A stretch of DNA of 9,841 nucleotides from positions 1 through 9,841 of the forward strand of contig JAHFQF010000080.1 of the NCBI GenBank assembly GCA_023266435.1. Reading direction: 5' to 3'. Of the stretch, positions 1-6,613 are shown piece by piece; within the stretch, counting starts at the first letter, position 1, and every line of letters begins with the position of its first letter. The notes under the pieces were generated by a model. That model made no database searches and was not told the origin of the DNA. It was given only the letters and a program-made list of their open reading frames with translations. The DNA is from Legionellales bacterium. GTDB lineage: Bacteria; Pseudomonadota; Gammaproteobacteria; Berkiellales; Berkiellaceae. The translations under genes were made by a program, and so were the position numbers.

Positions 1-110
1 TGCATAAACATTCCGGGTTGCTGCATAAACATTCCGGGCTGCTGCATAAACATTCCGGGCTGCTGCATAAACATTCCGGGTTGCTGCATAAACATTCCGG
101 GTTGCTGCAT
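1..110 (-). repeat. 21-bp tandem repeat encoding MQQPGMF
   Basis: Five head-to-tail 21-bp units start at 1, 22, 43, 64 and 85, followed by five bases of a sixth; the array probably continues beyond position 1. The units are identical except at one site (positions 18, 39, 60, 81, 102), which reads t, c, c, t, t. On the minus strand that site is the third base of a Gln codon (CAA or CAG), so all units encode MQQPGMF. The length is a multiple of three, so unit gain or loss would keep the frame of the surrounding gene. Confidence 0.95.
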
Positions 111-992
111 ACCCTCTCCCATTCCTGTTGTAAAGGGGGGAGCGTAAGTCATACCCGCGCTCGTTGCTAGGAGAGGGGCACGCGTAGGCATACGCACAGG
201 GAAAACACTAGCAGGTACGCTAGGCATGTGCACAGGGACACTAATGGGCACATGCGCAAAGACGCTAGCAAGTGGGTTAGACACGTGCAATTGTCTGCGC
301 GGCTGCGTACTCAAGTTAAGAGGTTGTTGTAATCGCTTAATTTGTTTTTTCTTTCTATGTTTATCTGCTATTTGTTTTTTATGCGTGACATAATCTGCTT
401 TTTGATTCATCAAATTGCGTAGCGCACCGGTTAAAAAATCTGGAAACCCTGAGTGCCTGCTCTCAAACTCTTTAAAAAATGTCTGTGGCATTTTACTTAA
501 TAATTCGTGGGAACATCTATCGCGTACTTTCAGGCATGATTCTAATTCTATTAACTTTTCTTGCGTCAATAAAAACCAGGGGAAAATCAACAAATCAGCG
601 ATCTTCAGTTTTAAAAACACATCTTTACCCAAAGAGCCCACACACTCCATCGCTTGTTTTTCACAGACCAAGTCATGATTATCTACAGTTTGGAGGTAGC
701 TTGTTACAGACACACGTGTGGAGGCTAGTCGCATGATATGCTGTGGGAAAAGAAAAATATGTAGCAAAATATTGTTGACTGGCCTATAAGATGTATTACG
801 AGGTGTATATTGTAATGAAAGCATTCGCATAGCAGCCAAACGATCGCGCAATGTAATGTCAGATGACGCTGGTGCACCAACTACAGCTGACGGAGTGTCT
901 TCAGTAGACACCACTTGACTTCTGTCCACTCCCTCAGGCTCTGCGTCAGGAGTAGCATTTTCGTGGAAATTACTGTTACTAGGCATCGACAT
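1..992 (-). CDS. Unrecognised heptapeptide-repeat protein, C-terminus cut by window edge
   Basis: I do not recognise this protein. The frame opens at ATG 992, seven bases after AAGGAAGG, and has no stop for 330 codons to the window edge; a second ATG lies two codons on. Residues 1-45 are rich in Ser, Thr, Pro and acidic residues, with no signal peptide. Residues about 48-200 look helical, with hydrophobic patches near 74-83 and 131-142 (IADLLIFPWFLL) that are short for membrane spans. Its only four cysteines form two C-x6-C pairs (C110/C117, C153/C160). Residues 205-220 are strongly basic (KHRKKKQIKR at 211-220). Residues about 239-275 are a Pro/Val/Met-rich linker. From residue 295 the heptapeptide MQQPGMF repeats at least five times and leaves the window. 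Base composition resembles the neighbours. It lies 126 bases after lapB, with no clear terminator between. A secreted or host-directed protein is possible but unproven. That the frame is coding is well supported; its function is unknown. Confidence 0.82.
   Translation of the reverse strand, partial: MSMPSNSNFHENATPDAEPEGVDRSQVVSTEDTPSAVVGAPASSDITLRDRLAAMRMLSLQYTPRNTSYRPVNNILLHIFLFPQHIMRLASTRVSVTSYLQTVDNHDLVCEKQAMECVGSLGKDVFLKLKIADLLIFPWFLLTQEKLIELESCLKVRDRCSHELLSKMPQTFFKEFESRHSGFPDFLTGALRNLMNQKADYVTHKKQIADKHRKKKQIKRLQQPLNLSTQPRRQLHVSNPLASVFAHVPISVPVHMPSVPASVFPVRMPTRAPLLATSAGMTYAPPFTTGMGEGMQQPGMFMQQPGMFMQQPGMFMQQPGMFMQQPGMFM
185..257 (-). repeat. Degenerate 36-bp repeat in the Pro/Val/Met-rich linker
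   Basis: Two diverged copies start at 185 and 221. Their first 18 bases agree at 16 positions (both begin taggcat and continue gcacaggga), and the rest aligns with small gaps. On the minus strand they encode related 12-residue segments carrying PVHMP and PVRMP. This looks like an older, eroded tandem duplication next to the fresh 21-bp array in the same gene. Confidence 0.6.
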
Positions 993-999
993 CAATACA

Positions 1000-1007
1000 C
1001 CTTCCTT
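1000..1007 (-). promoter_or_regulatory. Ribosome binding site deciding the start at 992
   Basis: The minus strand reads AAGGAAGG here, then seven bases (tgtattg), then ATG at 992. This near-ideal Shine-Dalgarno match and spacing favours 992 over the in-frame ATG at 986. It is strong evidence that the frame running from 992 to the window edge is translated. I found no convincing -35/-10 pair in the AT-rich gap 993-1118, and no terminator for lapB there. Confidence 0.75.
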
Positions 1008-1118
1008 AAAAATATTTCAATTAGCGTGATTTAAAAATTTGAACAGAGGAACTTTTGAATCTAATATTTTTCTTCTAACATTGATTTGGTATGCAATTCA
1101 GCAGTCTTCTGCGTTACC

Positions 1119-2300
1119 TTAGAAATGAGATTTTGATTCTAATTCTAAACCGGCTATGGGTTTCACAATCCCCCATTGTTTACAGCCAGGACAGTGCCAG
1201 TGTATAGACTTTGCTGAGAAACCACAACTTTGACATTGATAGACTGGTTTGTTTACCAATAATTTTCCAATTAAAGCCTGTAAATTCAATAACCCCTGTT
1301 GCTCACTCTCTGTGCTTTCTAACAGATGCAAAGCCACCAAATGATTTAAACCCAGAATAGACGGATGTTGTCGTAAGTATTGCGTAATACAGTGCAGTGC
1401 TTCCTGTGTTTTTTGCTGCTGTTGCAAGCGATTTGCATACGATAAGATCAATGTCACACTGGGATGATCTAGTAATAGTTGCTGAAAATAATAATCCAAA
1501 GCAGCACCCGCATTGATTTTTTCATAACATTTGACAATACGCTCAATGACTTCAGACAAAAAAGTGCGATCTTGTTGGGCCACACGTTTATAAGCTTTTA
1601 AAGCTGCTTCGTACCTACCTGCAGACACCTCAATATCGCCCTGCAGAATACTCGCTCGAACGCAACCTCGGTCTGCTTGTAATGCTTGTTTAATGCACTT
1701 AAGTGCTAATGCCAAATCACCACGCTGTTTTGCGAGCACCGCTTTTTCACAATAATATTGAGCGATTTGCAATCCCATGTATTCCATGGTTTTACTTTGT
1801 AATTGTTTGGCCACATTAATGGCTTTATCCCAGTCTTTTTCAATTTCATAAATACTAATCAGAAATTGTAAGGATTTTTCACTAATATCCTGATACACAT
1901 CTGATAACTCTTGAAAAAGACTCTCTGCGCGATCATAAACACCCGCACACAGATAATCTTGCCCTAAGGCAAGTAACGACTGGCAACGCTGTTTGGCTGT
2001 AAGACTGGGCTTGGCTAATAGATCTTGGTGAATGCGAATGGCTTTATCCACCTCCCCCTTGCGTCGAAATAAATGCCCTAACATGAGGTTAGCCTCCACG
2101 TTATTGGCATTTACATTTAACATGCGCGAAAAAGACTCCATGGCTTTTTCAATCTGCTCATTTAGCAAATAATTGAGGCCATCATAGTAATCTGCCGCCA
2201 GATTCACTGCCACAGACTTCCGTCTAAAGGATTGCTTTTTACCTAAGAACCAACCAGACAATGCTGCTAATGGTAATAGCAGGAACAGTAGCTCCCACAT
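1119..2300 (-). CDS. lapB: Lipopolysaccharide assembly protein B (TPR and rubredoxin-like protein)
   Basis: LapB (YciM) is an inner-membrane-anchored cytoplasmic protein. In E. coli it promotes FtsH-dependent degradation of LpxC and so sets the rate of lipid A synthesis, under control of YejM/PbgA. The 393 residues match the family length (E. coli 389). An N-terminal anchor (LLFLLLPLAALSGWFLG, residues about 4-20) is followed by tetratricopeptide repeats over about residues 35-335, opening with the typical DYYDGLNYLLNEQ segment. A C-terminal rubredoxin-like zinc knuckle has all four cysteines: C356-x2-C359 and C370-x2-C373. The start lies three bases after the lapA stop, with AAGGA about ten bases before ATG, so the two are almost certainly cotranscribed. 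In E. coli pyrF follows; here the next gene is an unrelated repeat protein. Confidence 0.95.
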   Translation of the reverse strand: MWELLFLLLPLAALSGWFLGKKQSFRRKSVAVNLAADYYDGLNYLLNEQIEKAMESFSRMLNVNANNVEANLMLGHLFRRKGEVDKAIRIHQDLLAKPSLTAKQRCQSLLALGQDYLCAGVYDRAESLFQELSDVYQDISEKSLQFLISIYEIEKDWDKAINVAKQLQSKTMEYMGLQIAQYYCEKAVLAKQRGDLALALKCIKQALQADRGCVRASILQGDIEVSAGRYEAALKAYKRVAQQDRTFLSEVIERIVKCYEKINAGAALDYYFQQLLLDHPSVTLILSYANRLQQQQKTQEALHCITQYLRQHPSILGLNHLVALHLLESTESEQQGLLNLQALIGKLLVNKPVYQCQSCGFSAKSIHWHCPGCKQWGIVKPIAGLELESKSHF

Positions 2301-2303
2301 ACG

Positions 2304-2591
2304 CTAAACGTCCTTGGTTACTTGATCACGGTACTCTAATAATTCTTGTTCTAATTTATGCACTCGTTTCTTTAAGGCATGGACGCTGTATTTTGCTTTA
2401 AATAAAGGAACACTCACCAACACCAAAGTTATCAAAACACCCAAACTCAATGCAACCATAATCATTACAGCTAACGGATATTGACCGCTTCCTACGAGAT
2501 AATTCAATCCAACTGAGGTGCGATTTAATAAAACAAAAGCCACAGCTACAACAACAAGCAAAAAACTTAATATCAAGCTAACTAACCGCAT
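2304..2591 (-). CDS. lapA: Lipopolysaccharide assembly protein A (small membrane protein)
   Basis: LapA (YciS) is a small inner-membrane protein that works with LapB in LPS assembly. At 95 residues it is close to the E. coli length (102). The sequence shows two hydrophobic segments, residues about 3-22 and 40-63. Between them is a short loop with the family-like NYLVGSGQYPLAV stretch (residues 30-42). The cytoplasmic tail, about 70-91, is charged and looks coiled-coil (ALKKRVHKLEQELLEYRDQ). The start is supported by TAAGG about ten bases before ATG. The gene is separated from rpsA by a strong terminator, so it probably uses its own promoter or depends on read-through. Identification rests on topology, length, motif and the adjacent lapB. 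Confidence 0.9.
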   Translation of the reverse strand: MRLVSLILSFLLVVVAVAFVLLNRTSVGLNYLVGSGQYPLAVMIMVALSLGVLITLVLVSVPLFKAKYSVHALKKRVHKLEQELLEYRDQVTKDV

Positions 2592-2624
2592 GATGATTTT
2601 ACCTTAGGGAAAGCATGTCTGCTT

Positions 2625-2653
2625 ATTCTACGGAAAAAAAAACGGCCTGACTA
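2625..2653 (-). promoter_or_regulatory. Candidate lapAB promoter overlapping the rpsA terminator
   Basis: The minus strand has TAGTCA (2653-2648, 4 of 6 to the -35 consensus), a 17-base spacer, and TAGAAT (2630-2625, 5 of 6 to the -10 consensus). Initiation would fall near 2618, about 27 bases before the lapA start. The -35 lies in the terminator stem and the spacer contains its T-tract. Spacing and -10 are good, but the -35 is weak, so this is a candidate only. Confidence 0.4.
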
Positions 2654-2667
2654 CGCGTCAAGCCGTT
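2634..2667 (-). terminator. Intrinsic terminator of rpsA
   Basis: Read on the minus strand, AACGGCTTGAC pairs with GTCAGGCCGTT across a five-base loop (gcgta). This gives an eleven-pair stem with one U-G wobble (2661 with 2647), followed by nine T (2642-2634). The mismatched position pairs only as G-U on the minus-strand transcript and would be C-A on the other strand, which fits its orientation. It starts 30 bases after the rpsA stop codon. Confidence 0.9.
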
Positions 2668-2696
2668 TTTACTTATTCCAGCTCTCAGATGATGAT

Positions 2697-4391
2697 CTAA
2701 GATTGGTCGTCGTTGTCTTGCATATGCTCTTTGAGCAAATCACCCAAAGTGGCACCTTTATGATCGCCGCTTTGACGTGAGTAATCGCGTAGACTTTCAG
2801 CTTCTTCTTGGGTTTCTTTCGCTTTGATAGACAACAGAATGCTACGGTTCTTACGTTCCACTCCGATGAATTTCGCTTCGATTTCTTCGCCTACTTTGAC
2901 ATGAGTGCGAGCATCTTCGATGCGATCACGACAAATTTCAGAGGCACGAAGATACCCTTCGAGTCCATTGCCTAAGTCTAATGTTGCACCTTTAGCATCT
3001 ACTTCAGTCACAGTTCCTTTGATTAAGCTACCTTTAGGGCATTCAGCCAAAAAGTTAGAATAAGGATCTGCGTCTAATTGCTTGATACCAAGAGAGATAC
3101 GTTCTCTTTCTGGATCAATAGCCAATACAACGGCTTCGATTTCATCGCCTTTCTTATAGTCACGAACTGCTTCTTCGCCTGCTAAATTCCAGGAGATATC
3201 AGATAAGTGCACTAAACCATCGATATTACCATCTAAACCAATGAAGATACCGAAATCAGTGATGGATTTGATCTTACCGCGGATTTTATCGCCTTTGTTG
3301 TGAATACCAGCAAATGCTTCCCATGGGCTGTCTTTGCATTGTTTCAAGCCAAGAGAGATACGACGACGCTCTTCGTCAATATCCAATACCATGACCTCAA
3401 CTTCTTCACCCGCTTGTACTACTTTGCTTGGGTGAATATTGCGGTTAGTCCAGTCCATTTCAGAAACGTGTACTAAACCTTCAATGCCTTCTTCTAATTC
3501 AACGAAGCAACCATAGTCTGCGATATTGGTGATTTTACCAACCAATCTAGCTCCGACCGGATAACGAGCTGCAACACCAACCCATGGATCATCGCCCAAT
3601 TGTTTCAAGCCCAAAGAAACTCGCATCTTTTCACGATCAAATTTCAATACTTTTACCATGACTTCTTGGCCAACTTTTAACAGTTCGCTCGGGTGTTTAA
3701 CACGCTTCCAAGAAATGTCAGTGATGTGTAATAGCCCATCAATACCACCTAAATCTACGAAAGCACCGTAGTCGGTTAAGTTTTTAATGGAGCCAGTAAT
3801 AATTTGTCCTTCTTGCAGGCCTTCTAGCACTGCTTCACGCTCTTGTGTGTTTTCAGATTCAATCACAGAACGTCTAGAAACCACCACGTTGTTGCGTTTC
3901 GCATCGATTTTAATGACTTTAAAATCCAGTGGTTTATTTTCAAAAGGTCTAATGTCTTTAATAGGGCGCACGTCAATCAATGAACCAGGCAAAAATGCTC
4001 TCACGCCATCGATATCCACAGTAAAGCCGCCTTTGACTTTGCCGAATATTTCCCCTTTAACACAAGCACCTTTTTCAAAAGCTTGTTCTAACTTTGTCCA
4101 GACTTCTTTGCGTTTTGCTTTAGTACGGGACAAACGAGTTTCACCCCAGCCATCTTCAATCATTTCTAGGGCCAAGGGAACAAAATCCCCAACAGCGACC
4201 TCAAGCTCACCCTCTAAGTCACAAAACTCTTCAAGGCGAATATACCCTTCAGACTTTAATGGAGTAGAAACAATGACGATACCTTTATCACGATTAATTT
4301 CCATTACACGGCATTCGATCACCGCGCCTGGTTCCATGCGAATCGCATTTAGGTTTTCTTGGAGTAATTGGGAAAAATTTTCTGCAATCAT
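2697..4391 (-). CDS. rpsA: 30S ribosomal protein S1
   Basis: S1 binds mRNA on the 30S subunit and is needed to initiate on most structured or weak-SD messages. From ATG 4391 the protein has 564 residues (E. coli 557). It shows six S1/OB-fold domains: two divergent N-terminal ones that dock on the ribosome (roughly 20-85 and 103-170, the latter with KVKGGFTVDIDGVRAFLPGS), then four RNA-binding ones with diagnostic stretches LTDYGAFVDLGGIDGLLHIT, IADYGCFVELEEGIEGLVHV, ITDFGIFIGLDGNIDGLVHL and VDAKGATLDLGNGLEGYLRA. The tail is acidic. A TTG at 4403 is an in-frame alternative. I prefer ATG 4391 because MIAENFSQLL aligns with the E. coli N-terminus. No good SD precedes either start, as in the autoregulated E. 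coli rpsA. It follows cmk, as in E. coli. Confidence 0.96.
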   Translation of the reverse strand: MIAENFSQLLQENLNAIRMEPGAVIECRVMEINRDKGIVIVSTPLKSEGYIRLEEFCDLEGELEVAVGDFVPLALEMIEDGWGETRLSRTKAKRKEVWTKLEQAFEKGACVKGEIFGKVKGGFTVDIDGVRAFLPGSLIDVRPIKDIRPFENKPLDFKVIKIDAKRNNVVVSRRSVIESENTQEREAVLEGLQEGQIITGSIKNLTDYGAFVDLGGIDGLLHITDISWKRVKHPSELLKVGQEVMVKVLKFDREKMRVSLGLKQLGDDPWVGVAARYPVGARLVGKITNIADYGCFVELEEGIEGLVHVSEMDWTNRNIHPSKVVQAGEEVEVMVLDIDEERRRISLGLKQCKDSPWEAFAGIHNKGDKIRGKIKSITDFGIFIGLDGNIDGLVHLSDISWNLAGEEAVRDYKKGDEIEAVVLAIDPERERISLGIKQLDADPYSNFLAECPKGSLIKGTVTEVDAKGATLDLGNGLEGYLRASEICRDRIEDARTHVKVGEEIEAKFIGVERKNRSILLSIKAKETQEEAESLRDYSRQSGDHKGATLGDLLKEHMQDNDDQS

Positions 4392-4615
4392 AAGACTTAT
4401 CAATACTATAGTTAATGGTTAAACATGCTCCTCTACCTACGAGATAGGCAGGGCCCCCTTTATAGTCAACCAACCTTCTTCTTATGCGTTGTCGTCCTCG
4501 CCTACTCGCACAGCAGCCGGGCACTTAAGACGGCCCCCTACACTGCATTAGTGGTTTGTAGCTCGACGACTAGCCTAAAAATCAATCGCTTTGACTATGA
4601 TAATTAGTTTATAAG
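4392..4615 (-). promoter_or_regulatory. Structured rpsA leader with possible promoter
   Basis: This 224-base gap between cmk and rpsA holds no credible gene. On the minus strand a hairpin at 4451-4433 pairs CTGCCTA with TAGGTAG around TCTCG (one G-U). Directly after it comes AGAGGAG (4434-4428), a strong SD-like sequence 36 bases before the rpsA ATG and therefore too far away to serve it. An ATG one base after it opens only MFNH before a stop. TATAAA (about 4464) followed by GGGGGCCC resembles a -10 with a GC-rich discriminator, as in growth-rate-regulated promoters, but no good -35 is visible. In E. coli the rpsA leader is folded and bound by S1 for autorepression; a similar role here is inference. 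Confidence 0.45.
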
Positions 4616-5305
4616 CTAAATAAATCCTTTTTCTCGAAACGCTCGCCGCACAACCGAGAGCACCGCTTCAATCGGCATCCCTGTTGTGTCTACGATGATG
4701 GCGTCTTCTGCAGGTTTAAGTGGACAAACCACTCTTTGCCTGTCACGCATATCTCGCTGACTCAGCTCGGAAAAAAGACTCTGTAGGGTAACATGGACCC
4801 CTGATTTTTTCAACTGATTATAGCGTCTTTCAGCCCTTTCCTCTAAGCTGGCCTCTAAAAAAATCTTTAGATCCGCTTCCGGGAAAATCACCGTTCCCAT
4901 GTCTCTACCATCCGCAATCAGCCCAGGGGCCTGTAAAAACGCCCTTTGACGCATGACCAGCGCTTCGCGGACTTGAGGGAAAGCAGCTACTTTACTGGCC
5001 TTTTCGCCCATTTCCTCTGTTCTAATCTGCGTTGTGATCTCGCGGTCGTCTAAATAAACCCCAATGTGCTCACTGTTTGGAATCTCAATAAACTGTATTT
5101 GTAAGGCCTTTGCTAGCTCAGCAAGTGGCGCCTCTTCTGTGAAGCGAATCCCTTTGGACTCTGCTGAAAATGCCAAAATGCGGTATAAAGCGCCACTATC
5201 CAAATAATGCCAACCTAATTCTTTGTGCATTAAACGGCTAACAGTTCCTTTGCCCGAGCCACTAGGACCATCAATGGTCACAATGGGTACATTCTTTAAA
5301 TTCAT
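4616..5305 (-). CDS. cmk: Cytidylate kinase (CMP/dCMP kinase)
   Basis: CMP kinase phosphorylates CMP and dCMP with ATP in the cytoplasm, recycling nucleotides from RNA turnover. The 229 residues match the family (E. coli 227). The Walker A loop GPSGSGKGT is at residues 13-21, DSGALYR at 36-42 is the nucleotide-binding segment after it, and DGRDMGTVIFPEADLKIFL at 132-150 is the family signature. The following ERAERRYNQL is the Arg-rich lid helix. The start at 5305 is preceded by AAGGAAGG, nine bases upstream and lying within the last codons of aroA, so the two genes are translationally close (six bases between stop and start). Its place between aroA and rpsA is conserved in gammaproteobacteria. 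Confidence 0.97.
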   Translation of the reverse strand: MNLKNVPIVTIDGPSGSGKGTVSRLMHKELGWHYLDSGALYRILAFSAESKGIRFTEEAPLAELAKALQIQFIEIPNSEHIGVYLDDREITTQIRTEEMGEKASKVAAFPQVREALVMRQRAFLQAPGLIADGRDMGTVIFPEADLKIFLEASLEERAERRYNQLKKSGVHVTLQSLFSELSQRDMRDRQRVVCPLKPAEDAIIVDTTGMPIEAVLSVVRRAFREKGFI

Positions 5306-5311
5306 TAGTCA

Positions 5312-6613
5312 TTACCTTCCTTCAATGAGCGATAAACCTATTTTTTCAGCATCCTGGATAAAATTTGGATAAGAGGTCAAGATGGGCTGACAACCGTGTA
5401 CAGTCACGGAATTTTTTGCCAAACATCCTGCGATTAAAAAAGCCATGGCAATGCGGTGGTCACCTAGACTGTTGACCTCTCCCCCCTGCAGTTGCCCGCC
5501 CTCTATTTCTAATCCATCCGGAAAAACATGGCATACAATGCCTAATTGCTGTAACCCGGTTACCATCGCCTCTAATCGATTACTTTCTTTCACTGCTAAC
5601 TCTTCTGCACCGGTTATACGTGTTTTGCCTGTTGCAACCGCGGCCAAAATACAGAAAATAGGAATTTCATCAATGGCATGAGCCACTTCTTGTGCACCAA
5701 CTGTAATCCCTCGGAGTGCTTGACTAGGATGTATGATCAGATCAGCAACGGGCTCTAGACCATATTGCCTGTGATTACGTAACGTTACAGAGACACCCAT
5801 TTTTTCTAAAAGTGTGAGCAACCCAATCCGAGTTGGATTCACACCCACTGCATTTAAGTGTAACGGTTGTTTTAAGCCTGCTGCCAAAATCATCCAAAAC
5901 GCAGCGGACGAAAAATCACTGGGAATGGATAACGTGACTGGCAATAATTTTTGTTTGCCTCGCAATCGGATGGAGGTTCCAGAAATCGTTAGGTTACATT
6001 GCATACTTTGTAACAAACGCTCCGTATGATCTCGAGAAGTACCGGGAGAAATTAGGCGTGTTTCTCCATTGGCAGCCAACCCTGCTAATAACAAACAAGA
6101 TTTCAGCTGAGCACTGGGAATGGGTAAGGCATAATCAATGCCTCGTAATTCACTGCCAACAATCGTTAAAGGTAAACAACCGGCATTGGCAGTAATCTGT
6201 GCACCCATTTGTGCAAGTGGTGTGAGAATGCGTTGCATGGGCCTTTTAGACAACGACGCATCTCCCACTAAGATACTGTTTCCGGAAACATGCACCAAAA
6301 TACCCGCTAATAAGCGACATAAAGTCCCTGCATTACCACAATCAATAGGTTGCGTAGGTGCTCTTAACCCGGACAAGCCAAGCCCTTCCACTTGTAAAGC
6401 GCTCCCTACTGAAGTCACCGAAGCACCCAACGATCGCATGGCGGCTATTGTTGAAAAACAATCGTCGCTGTTTAAAAATCCTTGAAATTCACTGGTTCCT
6501 TCAGCCAAAGCACCCAATAAGATTGCTCGATGCGACACGGATTTATCACCCGGTAATTGAGACAAGACCGGTGCAATGGTTTGTATTGGGAGGCTGGTAT
6601 AACTATCTTGCAT
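5312..6613 (-). CDS. aroA: 3-phosphoshikimate 1-carboxyvinyltransferase (EPSP synthase)
   Basis: EPSP synthase joins shikimate 3-phosphate and phosphoenolpyruvate, the sixth step of the shikimate pathway to chorismate. From ATG 6613 it has 433 residues (family about 430). The substrate-binding LPGDKSVSHRAILL includes K24 and R29. CGNAGTLCRLL includes G96 and R100, and GDASLSKRPM, SRDHTERLL, IDEIP (catalytic Asp), ELAVKESNRL and GDHRIAM (R387) are all present. The GDASLxKRPM and SRDHTE blocks are of the class II type seen in CP4-like and Coxiella enzymes. The frame extends upstream to TTG 6664 and ATG 6625, but those starts lie deeper inside serC. No start has a good SD, so translation is probably coupled to serC, which it overlaps by 11 bases. 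No active-site residue appears lost. Confidence 0.96.
   Translation of the reverse strand: MQDSYTSLPIQTIAPVLSQLPGDKSVSHRAILLGALAEGTSEFQGFLNSDDCFSTIAAMRSLGASVTSVGSALQVEGLGLSGLRAPTQPIDCGNAGTLCRLLAGILVHVSGNSILVGDASLSKRPMQRILTPLAQMGAQITANAGCLPLTIVGSELRGIDYALPIPSAQLKSCLLLAGLAANGETRLISPGTSRDHTERLLQSMQCNLTISGTSIRLRGKQKLLPVTLSIPSDFSSAAFWMILAAGLKQPLHLNAVGVNPTRIGLLTLLEKMGVSVTLRNHRQYGLEPVADLIIHPSQALRGITVGAQEVAHAIDEIPIFCILAAVATGKTRITGAEELAVKESNRLEAMVTGLQQLGIVCHVFPDGLEIEGGQLQGGEVNSLGDHRIAMAFLIAGCLAKNSVTVHGCQPILTSYPNFIQDAEKIGLSLIEGR

Noticed and set aside
1..110. CRISPR array from the regularly spaced repeat
   Set aside because: The units are directly adjacent with no spacers, and they are in frame with a coding sequence.
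415..736. Two overlapping plus-strand ORFs of about 85 codons
   Set aside because: They lie antisense within the minus-strand frame of 1-992, have no ribosome binding site I can see and resemble no family.
1078..1118. Terminator after lapB
   Set aside because: Only a four-pair GCAG/CTGC stem without a T-run is present, so it cannot be called.
3787..4422. 211-codon plus-strand ORF antisense to rpsA
   Set aside because: It is a Ser/Pro/Thr-rich shadow of the highly conserved S1 coding sequence, which fully explains the region.
4294..4524. 76-codon minus-strand ORF across the rpsA leader and 5' end
   Set aside because: It overlaps the S1 N-terminus in another frame and is Arg/Cys-rich without family features; the leader explanation is better.
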